This document shows positions 16,801 to 24,819 of a DNA stretch of 64,000 bases, piece after piece (the first letter of the stretch is position 1; every line of letters starts with the position of its first letter). The position numbers and the translations under genes were made by a program. The notes beneath the pieces were generated by a model. That model had not been told where the DNA came from, did no database searches, and saw nothing but the letters and a program-made list of their open reading frames with translations. Origin of the DNA: Arthrobacter globiformis (lineage in GTDB: Bacteria > Actinomycetota > Actinomycetes > Actinomycetales > Micrococcaceae); assembly GCF_030817195.1 (NCBI RefSeq), contig NZ_JAUSYZ010000001.1:1488001-1552000 (forward strand). Direction: 5' to 3'.

Positions 16801-19800
16801 AGCGCGCGGACCAAGGCGCTGACCTATGAACTTGACCACGCGACGGTTCCGCTCAGCCCGGAACTGACAGCGTCCTTGAATGGCTCCACCCTGAACTCGA
16901 TTCGGCAGGTGTTCCGGGAACTTCCGGAGTTCACCGACCCCGTCCGTCCTGGACCTGACCACCCATGGCGCTTCGTCTCTGTTGCCGGCGGCGAGCAGCA
17001 CGAGCAGCAGCTGCTGGCTCTGGGACAGCGCCTCAACGAAGCGTTGAAGGCCCTGCGGCCGACTCCTGGGCTTTCTTTGGTTCTGGACGCAGCGCAAACG
17101 CCGGCCGACGTCGGAACTCTCGCTACTCTGCTGCAGGACCGGAACGTCCCAGTGGGAACACTGGATGTGGTCCGTTCCGGCGACTGGTCGGTTAACGCTG
17201 AACAGCTGGAGAAGCTGGTTACGGCCTTTGCCTCCGTTCAGCATCCGGGCCTTGAGCATGTAGCGCCGGTGGCTATGGATCTTCCTCTGCCAGAAATCCT
17301 CGGCCGTGCGCAGCAGGCCGCAGCATCCGGATTTTGGGGACGCAAGAAGCGGCTGCTGGCAGTGGCCGCCGAACTGTCTCCCGTGCTTGTATCTGGCGCT
17401 GAAGTCCGTCATAAGGAGCTTGTGCCGCTGCTGGAGAAACTGGTGGCTGTCCAGCAGGAGGTCTCCGGCCTGCGGGCAACGCGGGGCTCTTTGCCCGGGC
17501 TTCCTACGGATCAGCATTGGAACCCGCTGACGCCGGACGCACAAGCCGATCTCAGACACCGCATTTCCTGGCTTCGCTGGGCCGCGCAGGCGGTGCAGCC
17601 GTCCCCCGAACCTGACGTCGTGAGCTTCCAGACCGAGCTTCGTGCTTTCCTCCAGGATGCCCCAGACGTCCACCAGAACGTTGTGGGCTGGCTGCGGGAG
17701 CTTTCCCTAGCTTGGGAAGAGTTCCTGCAGATTCAATGTGTGGGTAGCGGTGACCTGCGTGTGTGGAGCGGTGAGCGGGGCTTCCTGGCTCGATGGTGGG
17801 AAACGTCCGTGCCGCGGCGACTGGACGCGGCGGGGTCGGTCCCGCTGACGCGGTGGTTTGAGCTCGTCCGTCATGTCGAGCCGCTGCGTGCCGCGGGGCT
17901 GGTGGACGCGCGTATTGCAATCCTCGACGGCGAGCTGGAGGCCGATGACGCAGCAGCAGCCTTTGAGCGCGGCCTAGCTGAAGGGTCGCTGGCCGAACGG
18001 CGCATCGCCACGGGGTTGAACGATTTTGACGCCACGGTTCACGAGCGCACTATCGAGCGGTTTACCACCCGTGCCGAAACGGTACGCGAGCTGCTCAAAA
18101 CCAACCTCCCCGCCGAGGTTCTGAGCTCCCGGACGGTCTCGTCGTCGTCGACCTCCGGGCGCATGGGCGAGCTGCAACGGCAACTGACCAGGCAGCGGGG
18201 CGGCATGTCCGTCCGCAAACTGATGGAACAGTACGCAGACCTCATCACGGGGATCATGCCCTGCACGCTGGTCAGCCCGGATTCGGTGGCGCGCTTCTTC
18301 CCCGCCAAGGCAGGTCTGTTCGACATCGTGGTGTTCGACGAAGCCTCACAGATCCGGGTTGCCGACGCGGTAGGTGCCATGGGCCGCGGTGCGTCAGTGG
18401 TGGTCGTGGGTGACAGCAAGCAGATGCCGCCCACGTCGTTCGCGGAGATTTCCTCCGACGCCGGCAGCGACGGCGACGCCGAGATCTCCGTGGTGGAGGA
18501 TATGGAGTCGATCCTTTCCGAATGCGTGGAAGCGCGGGTGCCGCGGCAGTGGCTGTCCTGGCACTACCGGAGCCAGGACGAATCGCTGATTGCTTTCAGT
18601 AACCAGCAGTACTACGACAGCAAGCTTTCCTCGTTCCCGGGCCCGTCCCATGGCGCTGCGAATGCGGGTGTTCGCGGGCACGGGGTGAACTTTGTCCGGG
18701 TCGACGGCCAGTTCCACCGTTCGGGACCATCCAAGGTCCTTCGTACCAATCCTGTGGAGGCCGCGGCGGTGGTGGCCGAGATCCGTCACAGGTTTGATGC
18801 TGATCCCGCGGACACTCCCTCCATCGGTGTGGTGACGTTCAACCTGCAGCAACGCGCACTGATCGAAGGTCTGCTGCGCGACACGGGGGAGCCGCGCATC
18901 CTCGCTGCTCTTGACGACGACTCAGAAGGGCTTTTCGTTAAAAACCTCGAGAACGTGCAAGGTGATGAGCGGGACGTCATCCTGTTCTCGACGGGGTTCA
19001 GCAAGAATGACAAGGGATACCTGCCGCTGAACTTTGGTCCCTTGAACCGGTCTGGTGGGGAACGGCGCCTCAACGTTGCTGTCACCCGTGCACGCCGACA
19101 AGTTATTGTTTTCTCCAGCTTCAACCCGGCCGACCTGCGCTCCGAGGAAACCAGCTCCGTTGGCATCAAGCACCTGCGGTCTTACCTTGACCTGGCAGAG
19201 CAGGGCACCGCGGCGCTGCCTTACGACGGGCGTCGCGCCGCCAGTGTCGACCTGCATCGCGAAGAAATAGCCGACGCGTTGCGGGACCGCGGCTTTGTTG
19301 TTTCGTCGGATGTGGGGTTGTCCGATTTCAAGGTGGACCTGAGTGTTGCGTCGGCGGAAGACCCGTCCCGCCAGCTGATGGCGATTCTGTTGGACGGTCC
19401 CGCGTGGGCTGCCCGCCGGACGGCGGGCGACCGGGACGGGCTGCCCCGGGATGTCCTGACGCGCATGATGCGCTGGCCCTCAGTGCAGCGGGTCTGGCTG
19501 CCGGCGTGGCTGGCCGACCGGGACGCGGTGCTGGACAAGCTTGAAGCTGCTCTGGAGGAAGCGTACGAGGCGGCAGCTCCCGATTCAGAACTTCAGGATG
19601 CGTTGACTGGCGGAACTCCCGCGGTGACGCGCTCCGGACGACGGGCGGCAGAGCCGGCCGCACCTGAGCAGGAGTTCGTTCTGGTCGCCGGCAAGTACAC
19701 TTCGCCGCTGGGCCAGGGAACCCTCCTGGAGGCCGTTCAAGCGAACCCTAGGCCAGCCACGCTTGTTAGCGCATCCGCCCAGTCCAGCTACGAGCCTTGG

Positions 19801-20331
19801 ACTGTCCGGCGCTTCGGCGGCCTTGAAGTACTGGACACGCTTCACTCCCGCCGCTCCTTAACAGCCGTACGCGAAGCTATCCAAGATGTGATCGCAGCAG
19901 AAGGACCTATCCACCAGGAGCGGCTCGCCAAGCTCGTCTGCGCTGCTTTTGAACTCAACAAGGTGAACTCGCAAAGGGCAAATTCCGTACTCGATGTTTT
20001 GGACGAATCACTCCACTATTGCGACGCCGACGGTTTTATCTGGGACGCTTCGGTTGACCGGGAGATGTGGGAGCAGTTCCGCCCTAACAGCGTTGACATC
20101 ACGAGGAAACCTGAGCACATCAGCGTTGTCGAAATTCGGAACGCGATGGTCGACATCGTGCGGCTCTCCGGTGGCATCGCAGTGGACGAGCTCCACCGAG
20201 AGACCATCAGGACTTTCGGGGGCAAGCGTTTGACGGCAGGTGTGACAGCCCGCCTGAACGAAGGTCTGCAGTATGGCGTCGACACGAAGAGGCTTGAGCT
20301 TCGAGGTGCATTCGTGCAGCTGGCTAGCTAG
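13852..20331 (+). CDS. Giant HEPN/transglutaminase-like/DUF4011 SF1 helicase with REase and DUF3320 domains
   Basis: About 2159 residues; ATG 13852 with GGGGGA at 5 bp (TTG 13849 is also in frame). Domains: a Swt1-type HEPN domain (1-145) with the R-x4-H motif RNRWAH at about 95-100; a transglutaminase-like fold with Cys in GTCLDT (about 408) and His in EGHAFLGYW (about 433); DUF4011 (KNALLDLSLRNRLINF, about 565) and its associated beta region; an SF1 helicase with Walker A EGPPGTGKSQT (about 867-878), a long helical insert, FDEASQIRVADAV (about 1493) and GDSKQMPPT (about 1520), then NVAVTRARRQVIVFS; an MTES_1575-type restriction nuclease domain (about 1800-1900, KVDLSV...ILLDG); and winged-helix DUF3320 (about 1985-2150). 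This is the plan of large anti-phage helicase-nucleases; HEPN adds a probable RNase or scaffold. Its target is unknown. Confidence 0.85.
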   Translation: MSLSNREYVGRALEALAVGLEPYIASVLSEVAPGVAWTKIIQHKDENAGRAAQSYAPTDLSLQLRIMTESMGSLGYPFNLPHDARSHTSELRQARNRWAHNESFDDADTFRALDTAGRLAKVIGLDQTQNELVALLTEYQNRSSPNREQSEEDQQALPAAVAQSDHPEESLPGEPLVHGPAASAPQVVVDVTTADALSYAMAHNGFRFVRQVKITNIGAEIRGAVVQVEASAQSGRISGDFQQYVDLAAGQTITLDDLNVPVQAATMYELADRQMGKVLVTVHSAGADAAVAELGRAEADLTLLPAQLWIAGQGLVSYEFLAAYVQPHHPSIAKLMSEAADILMQTTGSGSFDGYLEDGDRVDQIVFAIAQAMSARDIRYSMPPASWGLEGQQVRTPAQVLDDRLGTCLDTTLVLAAALEFCGIRPLIWLVEGHAFLGYWREEGSLSTAASDDVPELVSLVQRGFIGLVETTLLTGSQPISAAALRSSPLNRYVESGNDEITAVTDVRRARLDGIYPLPARTTSDAGGYTVVNYVPETKTAPVLPKKAASSGGTARTTSDVPPRVVQWKNALLDLSLRNRLINFTDTARFPLAVPTAWMGAFEDLISKGTSVSLLPSNQISAIHQERGIRFGNDLPQDELADLLSSKKSVFAEVSEDGYNAKMRGLAYKAKTQLEETGANNLYLAIGSLMWELDGRALRSPLVLVPVKLTSAGKNGLYRVTLDETGQSTPNYCLLEKLAQSHDLRIPGLAEPEEDGYGIDLDAAFAAVRAAVSAKGLAFRVENTVDLSMLQFAKFRLWKDLDENWKEFTANSLVNHLISTPTELYSDSVPVTPDVELDALAAQCPIPADSSQLEAVASAAAGQTFVLEGPPGTGKSQTITNLLTRAIVDGKRVLFVAEKRAALDVVQKRLDDVGMGPFSLDLHDKGSKPAVVRAQIKHALELRLSANEQQLETASTDLASARRGLVRYAHNVHEVNGAQLSLYSARTKALTYELDHATVPLSPELTASLNGSTLNSIRQVFRELPEFTDPVRPGPDHPWRFVSVAGGEQHEQQLLALGQRLNEALKALRPTPGLSLVLDAAQTPADVGTLATLLQDRNVPVGTLDVVRSGDWSVNAEQLEKLVTAFASVQHPGLEHVAPVAMDLPLPEILGRAQQAAASGFWGRKKRLLAVAAELSPVLVSGAEVRHKELVPLLEKLVAVQQEVSGLRATRGSLPGLPTDQHWNPLTPDAQADLRHRISWLRWAAQAVQPSPEPDVVSFQTELRAFLQDAPDVHQNVVGWLRELSLAWEEFLQIQCVGSGDLRVWSGERGFLARWWETSVPRRLDAAGSVPLTRWFELVRHVEPLRAAGLVDARIAILDGELEADDAAAAFERGLAEGSLAERRIATGLNDFDATVHERTIERFTTRAETVRELLKTNLPAEVLSSRTVSSSSTSGRMGELQRQLTRQRGGMSVRKLMEQYADLITGIMPCTLVSPDSVARFFPAKAGLFDIVVFDEASQIRVADAVGAMGRGASVVVVGDSKQMPPTSFAEISSDAGSDGDAEISVVEDMESILSECVEARVPRQWLSWHYRSQDESLIAFSNQQYYDSKLSSFPGPSHGAANAGVRGHGVNFVRVDGQFHRSGPSKVLRTNPVEAAAVVAEIRHRFDADPADTPSIGVVTFNLQQRALIEGLLRDTGEPRILAALDDDSEGLFVKNLENVQGDERDVILFSTGFSKNDKGYLPLNFGPLNRSGGERRLNVAVTRARRQVIVFSSFNPADLRSEETSSVGIKHLRSYLDLAEQGTAALPYDGRRAASVDLHREEIADALRDRGFVVSSDVGLSDFKVDLSVASAEDPSRQLMAILLDGPAWAARRTAGDRDGLPRDVLTRMMRWPSVQRVWLPAWLADRDAVLDKLEAALEEAYEAAAPDSELQDALTGGTPAVTRSGRRAAEPAAPEQEFVLVAGKYTSPLGQGTLLEAVQANPRPATLVSASAQSSYEPWTVRRFGGLEVLDTLHSRRSLTAVREAIQDVIAAEGPIHQERLAKLVCAAFELNKVNSQRANSVLDVLDESLHYCDADGFIWDASVDREMWEQFRPNSVDITRKPEHISVVEIRNAMVDIVRLSGGIAVDELHRETIRTFGGKRLTAGVTARLNEGLQYGVDTKRLELRGAFVQLAS

Positions 20332-20457
20332 GCGAATAGGGCATTTAGGCAATCATTGATTTTTCCCAGAAGGCATAGCAAGCGGGCCTGCAGATGCCGT
20401 TAGCTAGCTGGCGCTCGCACCCTAAACAAATTGATTCAAATTTTGATCGGAGTTCCC

Positions 20458-22311
20458 ATGTCCCAAGAACCCACACTGCTCTTTCTGCACGGCGTCGGAG
20501 ACGGAAACAGAGACCGTGCCTGGCTGACTGGCCTTGAGGCGGCGTTATCGCGCCTGGGGTATCCGCGCATAAACCCTGAACGCATACTTGCACCCAGGTA
20601 TGCTCACGCACTCAGGGACTGTGATGAATCCTTCCCTCTTCCGAAGATCAACGTTAAGCAGCCTGCGAGGGACAAGGTCCGCCAGAATCGCCGGGATTTT
20701 GAGCGACGCACAGCTGCGCTGGAGTTTCGGTTAGGAAGACATGACCACGGGACCGGCTGGGGTGGCGCCGAACTAGTGGTTAACGGGGCGGCCAACCTTC
20801 CCGGTTTCGCGCAAGTCCGAAAGTACCTCGGTGACGCTGACGTCAGAGCACAGGTTCTGCGGCTCATCCTTCGCAAACTGCCCGCAGCCGGCCGGATAGT
20901 AATTGTTGGTCATAGCCTAGGGTCAGTAATTGCTGCAGACCTGATTCAGCGGTTACCGAAAGAGCTCGAGGTGGTCGGTTTGGTCACCATCGGCAGCCCA
21001 CTGGCGAGCGGCAGATTCAATGTCGACAAACTGCGAGAAAATATGCAGGAGCCACCCACCAACTTGGCTTGGTGGGCAAATTTCTGGAACGTGCTGGACC
21101 CAGTAGCGGCCCACAGGGGCCTGTCGTCGGTGTTCAACTGGATGCTTGACTTCCGAATTGGAACTGGATTTAACCACCACGTACACGACGCCGAAACGTA
21201 CCTCTCACACGATGCCGTCGCCGAAGCCGTGGGGTTTGGGCTCTTCGGATCCAAGTCCAAGGAAATTGTCCTCGCGGAGCGAGGTCTCGATATTCCACTG
21301 GATGCGTCTGAACTGACTGCCTTGGTGGCACTGCGTTATGCCCATCTGCTCAAGGAACGGCTTGACGGCGAACAGGGTATTCGATTTGCTGGAGCGTTGC
21401 GGCAAGTGCAGGCCACAGTCGTCGATGAAATCCGTCAAAGGAATAAGGAAGCGGGGAGGCCGCTGCCCTCTCAAGTTGCAAGGCTGGCCTTCGACGCATC
21501 AGACTCGAATGCGAACGTCCCTGAGCCCCTGCCGAGCCGTCATCTCACTAAAGAGGACGCGGTAACGCTACTGACAGTTCTGGCATCCGAAAATGTGATC
21601 CGGCCGTTTGATATCAACGTAGACCGCGGTAAATGGCTCGGCGCAATGCGGGAGCTTACCTCGGAGATGGGGTTGGGTAGCCAGTACGGTACTCACGTTT
21701 TTGAGGCTGCCAAAGAGGCCCAAGATGTGCTCAGTGGAGCGCTCGTAATTGATTGGAAGAAATGGGGAGCACTCGGCGCGGGTGCCGTCGCACTAGTCGT
21801 CGCCACCGGCGGCCTTGCCTTGGCAGCGGCACCTGGGGTGGTAGGTGCGGCAGTCATCACGAGTGCCCTGGCCGGATTCGGTCCTGGAGGAATGATTGGT
21901 GGACTTCTAACTGCGGGGACGCTGGTGGGTGCGGGTGGTGGTGGCATCGCCTTTAGCCTTGCCAGCCCCGGCACTTCAGCCGAAACCGTCGAAGCAGTGA
22001 TTCAGCGCCGCTTGGCGGCCGCGATACTGCGCCAGCGGCAAAACCTTGAACCGGACTACACGTTGTGGAGCATCCTAACTTCAAATGAGATAACAGTCCG
22101 CCGCGAATATGAGCGGCTGGACGAGTTCTCCGATGAGTCCGCTCAGACACTGAAAGAGCTGAAGAAGAAGCTTGAGACAATTGGAAGGGCAATGAAGTAC
22201 TTGTGCGAGAACGGCCTTGAGCCGAAGCTGGTTGAAGATCTAGCGGAAGATGCAGAGGACCTGGCGGAGAGCCAAGACCCTGCTGCGCGCCAGCCCTCAC
22301 CACTTAGCTAG
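20458..22311 (+). CDS. Alpha/beta hydrolase with hydrophobic Gly/Ala-rich C-terminal segment
   Basis: 617 residues from ATG 20458, with GGAG 6 bp upstream (an earlier in-frame TTG at 20431 lacks a site). It begins with the oxyanion-type strand LLFLHGVGDGNRDRAW, has the nucleophile elbow IVIVGHSLGSVIAADL (Ser about 156), and VVGLVTIGSPL, typical of serine esterases, lipases and peptidases. Residues ~440-520 contain two or three strongly hydrophobic Ala/Gly stretches (WGALGAGAVALVVATGGLAL and following) able to insert in membrane, then a ~100-residue acidic coiled tail. It starts 126 bp after the giant helicase gene on the same strand. I infer a possible membrane-acting effector paired with the helicase. 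Confidence 0.7.
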   Translation: MSQEPTLLFLHGVGDGNRDRAWLTGLEAALSRLGYPRINPERILAPRYAHALRDCDESFPLPKINVKQPARDKVRQNRRDFERRTAALEFRLGRHDHGTGWGGAELVVNGAANLPGFAQVRKYLGDADVRAQVLRLILRKLPAAGRIVIVGHSLGSVIAADLIQRLPKELEVVGLVTIGSPLASGRFNVDKLRENMQEPPTNLAWWANFWNVLDPVAAHRGLSSVFNWMLDFRIGTGFNHHVHDAETYLSHDAVAEAVGFGLFGSKSKEIVLAERGLDIPLDASELTALVALRYAHLLKERLDGEQGIRFAGALRQVQATVVDEIRQRNKEAGRPLPSQVARLAFDASDSNANVPEPLPSRHLTKEDAVTLLTVLASENVIRPFDINVDRGKWLGAMRELTSEMGLGSQYGTHVFEAAKEAQDVLSGALVIDWKKWGALGAGAVALVVATGGLALAAAPGVVGAAVITSALAGFGPGGMIGGLLTAGTLVGAGGGGIAFSLASPGTSAETVEAVIQRRLAAAILRQRQNLEPDYTLWSILTSNEITVRREYERLDEFSDESAQTLKELKKKLETIGRAMKYLCENGLEPKLVEDLAEDAEDLAESQDPAARQPSPLS

Positions 22312-22503
22312 GCGTACTGTTCACCGAGGTTGGGACGCACGGCTCGCAGCCTTATGCCCAGGGTGGGTGGCGCGTCATAATCGGCCAGTTCTTGCTCTTA
22401 CAAATGGTTTGAGGGTACTTGGCCCGGCGATCTGTTACGGCCGGCCGTTCCGTACTGTGACCACCCGAGGGCGTTTCGACGTCAAAATGAAAATGGAGAC
22501 TCA

Positions 22504-23136
22504 ATGCTCATAAAGTTGTTCAAAGCACGGGTTCTGCTTTGGCCTGTTCTGCTGATCATCGTGCTAGTTGTTGCGGGAACGGGCGCCGCATTCGCATCCG
22601 GTGCACTTAACGCGCTCGCACTCAGTTCGCTGTTCACCAGCAGCTCGAACGAACGCGATTCGCAGGTGGTTCAGGCTGTCACGCGCGTGCAAGAGGTCGC
22701 CTTGCTAAGTCTTCACATCGAGGGTGTCTCGAGGAACGAAAGCAGTGGAGAGATTTTCGGCGTGGCCGTACCCGGGAGCGAGAAGACGACGCTGATCCAG
22801 TACAAGTTCGACGCAAAATTAGGCATCGATGGGTCACGGGTGACGATCGAACCCACCGGCCCAGAGTCGTTTCGGGTGACTGTCCCTCAATTCATTGGCA
22901 TCGGCTTTGACAAGCCCGCGTTCGAGGACCCCCTCGAAAGCAGCAACGCGCTTGGCTGGCTGGCAACGCCAGCCGTTCAAACTCGCATGGTGAACAACAT
23001 CCTCAGTGACGAGAACAAGCAGAAGTACATCTCCCAAAACGAAGCAGCGCTGAAGGAGCAGGCCAAGGTTTTCTACTCCGGGGTCATCGCAAGCGTTGAT
23101 CCCGAAATCACCGTCGACTTTGCGTTCGCAGGATAG
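22504..23136 (+). CDS. DUF4230-type membrane-anchored protein
   Basis: 210 residues: an N-terminal membrane helix (about 10-35, VLLWPVLLIIVLVVAG), then an exported domain with the DUF4230 features I recall (DSQVVQAVTRVQEVALLSL, IFGVAVPG, IQYKFDAKLGIDG, and a C-terminal helix with FYSGVIASVDPEI). The family function is unknown; its members are anchored surface proteins. GGAG lies 7 bp before the ATG. It follows the hydrolase by 192 bp on the same strand but has its own upstream region, so co-regulation is uncertain. Confidence 0.65.
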   Translation: MLIKLFKARVLLWPVLLIIVLVVAGTGAAFASGALNALALSSLFTSSSNERDSQVVQAVTRVQEVALLSLHIEGVSRNESSGEIFGVAVPGSEKTTLIQYKFDAKLGIDGSRVTIEPTGPESFRVTVPQFIGIGFDKPAFEDPLESSNALGWLATPAVQTRMVNNILSDENKQKYISQNEAALKEQAKVFYSGVIASVDPEITVDFAFAG

Positions 23137-23270
23137 ATGCCGGCAGCGCTCCGTCCTCGCCGCATGAGCCCGAGAGTATGCTGCCGCAGTGACGCCTCCG
23201 GGTGCGCGCCCAGGGACTTGGCGCCGCCGTTGTTGCGGGCAATGCCCCTGCTCTTTGGGGTCCGGCAGGA

Positions 23271-23810
23271 TCAACCACCGGCCGAGTCGTGCGCCGTATC
23301 GACAAGCTCGACCACCGCCAACTCCAACCGGAACACCCACAGCAGCACATCCTCATCCGGCACGTACCAGTCGCGGGCCGGGACCCTCCGGAAGCCCAGG
23401 GATTCGTAAAGAGCATGCGCCCGTTCCATGAACGTCGCGCTCGTTATGCTGATCGCCCTGATATTCGGCAACGACTCCGCGTGTTCGATGACCCGCCGGA
23501 CAAGGGCACGCCCAACGCCGCCGCCTTGAACGGCAGGATCAACCGCGAGCATCCGGAACTCGAGCTCATTTTCCATTGCAATCTCGCTGTACGGTTGTCC
23601 TGCGAAGGTGAGCGTCACTGCTGCCACGACTGCGCCCGATGATTCGGCGACCCACACCTCGGCATGCTTCGCCCGGTGTTCCACGTCATCCAGCGCACTC
23701 ATGTATGGGTGGTCGGCAGCGAAGTGCCCGGCGTGGAGGTACGCCTCTCGCGTGATTCTCTGGACCTCTGAATAGTCGGCGGCCGTTGCCAGCCTGAAAA
23801 CCACAGTCAC
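23271..23810 (-). CDS. GNAT family N-acetyltransferase
   Basis: 179 residues beginning MTVVFRLATAADYSEVQRI. It has the GNAT acetyl-CoA motif in RMLAVDPAVQGGGVGRALVRRV and the C-terminal ALYESLGFRRVPARDW. GTG start; its GTGA overlaps the stop of the ribokinase gene by 4 bp, so the two are translationally coupled. The substrate cannot be told from the sequence. A shared operon with ribokinase suggests a housekeeping or detoxifying role around nucleoside use, but this is inference. Confidence 0.85.
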   Translation of the reverse strand: MTVVFRLATAADYSEVQRITREAYLHAGHFAADHPYMSALDDVEHRAKHAEVWVAESSGAVVAAVTLTFAGQPYSEIAMENELEFRMLAVDPAVQGGGVGRALVRRVIEHAESLPNIRAISITSATFMERAHALYESLGFRRVPARDWYVPDEDVLLWVFRLELAVVELVDTAHDSAGG

Positions 23811-24679
23811 GGCGCAGCAACCCCGGCCCCAGCCACTCGCTCAACGTACTCCTCGAGTCTCGCCAGCGCCGGCTGCGAGGACGAATCGCCCACCGCATCC
23901 GCCCCCACAGCGTTCGCCACGGCCAGCGCCGTGGAGTAGTCCGTTCCGCTCCGGAGCGCCAGCACCAGCGCCGCACAAAACGCGTCGCCCGCCCCGATGG
24001 TGTTGGCCACCGCCACGGAGACAGCAGGCGCCTCGGCCACCTTCCGACCGTGCTCGAACATCGCCGACCCGTCCTTCCCGTACGTCACGGCCACCAGCTT
24101 CGCGTCAGCCAGTGCCGGAATCAGCTCGTATTCGGACTCATTGACGATCACCAGGTCGCACCGGTCCAGCAGCTCCGCGGGCAGGTCCATTGCCGGGGCC
24201 GCGTTGATGACGAAGAAGCCGGTGGAACGCCGCGCCGCCTCCATCACCACGGGCAGGCCGACCTCGAGCTGGCACAGCACGGTCTCGTCGGACCCAAACT
24301 CGACGCCCTCCAGCGAAAATGCTGAGTTCGCCCCAGGGCACACCACGATCTGGTTCTCGCCGTCGCGGTCCACCACGATCAGTGCGGTGCCGGTCGCGTC
24401 GCCGTCGAGCACCGCCACGTCGGCGGTGTCCACACCGGCGCCGGACAGAGCTTCGAGCATCAGGCGGCCCTGGCCGTCGTCGCCCACCGCGCCGATCATC
24501 CTCGCGCTGCCGGCCAGGCGCGCGGCGGCCGCGGCCTGGTTGGCTCCCTTGCCGCCGGGCTGCTGCTGCAGCACGCCGCCGCCGATGGTCTCCCCGGCGG
24601 TGGGGAGCCGGTCCGTGGTGGCGATGATGTCCAGATTGATGCTGCCGACAACAGTGACGGCAGGAAGTCGAGTGCTCAT
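23807..24679 (-). CDS. rbsK: Ribokinase
   Basis: 290 residues of the PfkB family. N-terminal motif VVGSINLDIIATTDRLPTAG, then GGVLQQQPGGKGANQAAAAARLG (PfkB signature 1), and the catalytic end TIGAGDAFCAALVLAL (signature 2, with the Asp base). It phosphorylates ribose to ribose-5-phosphate. It is divergent from an MFS carrier and a nucleoside hydrolase 140 bp away: import, hydrolysis to base plus ribose, and ribose phosphorylation form one pathway. Downstream it overlaps the GNAT gene by 4 bp. Confidence 0.9.
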   Translation of the reverse strand: MSTRLPAVTVVGSINLDIIATTDRLPTAGETIGGGVLQQQPGGKGANQAAAAARLAGSARMIGAVGDDGQGRLMLEALSGAGVDTADVAVLDGDATGTALIVVDRDGENQIVVCPGANSAFSLEGVEFGSDETVLCQLEVGLPVVMEAARRSTGFFVINAAPAMDLPAELLDRCDLVIVNESEYELIPALADAKLVAVTYGKDGSAMFEHGRKVAEAPAVSVAVANTIGAGDAFCAALVLALRSGTDYSTALAVANAVGADAVGDSSSQPALARLEEYVERVAGAGVAAP

Positions 24680-24761
24680 GAGAAAGTCCTATCAGGTCGA
24701 GCCAGGGGCGGCTGAATTAGGAAATAGTGTACGGCACGGTTGTACTTGTTCGTCATACATG

Positions 24762-24774
24762 GTTGTATAACAAC
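24762..24774. promoter_or_regulatory. Perfect palindrome GTTGT-ATA-ACAAC between rbsK and the MFS gene
   Basis: A 13-bp perfect palindrome in the 140-bp divergent spacer. Just upstream, at about 24735-24747, a related half-site (GGTTGTAC) is seen. It is a probable operator for the regulator of the nucleoside genes; a GntR or LacI protein would fit, and no regulator gene is adjacent. Confidence 0.5.
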
Positions 24775-24819
24775 TCACATCCCACGGCAGAACCAGCCTG
24801 CAGAACAAAGGAGTTTGAT

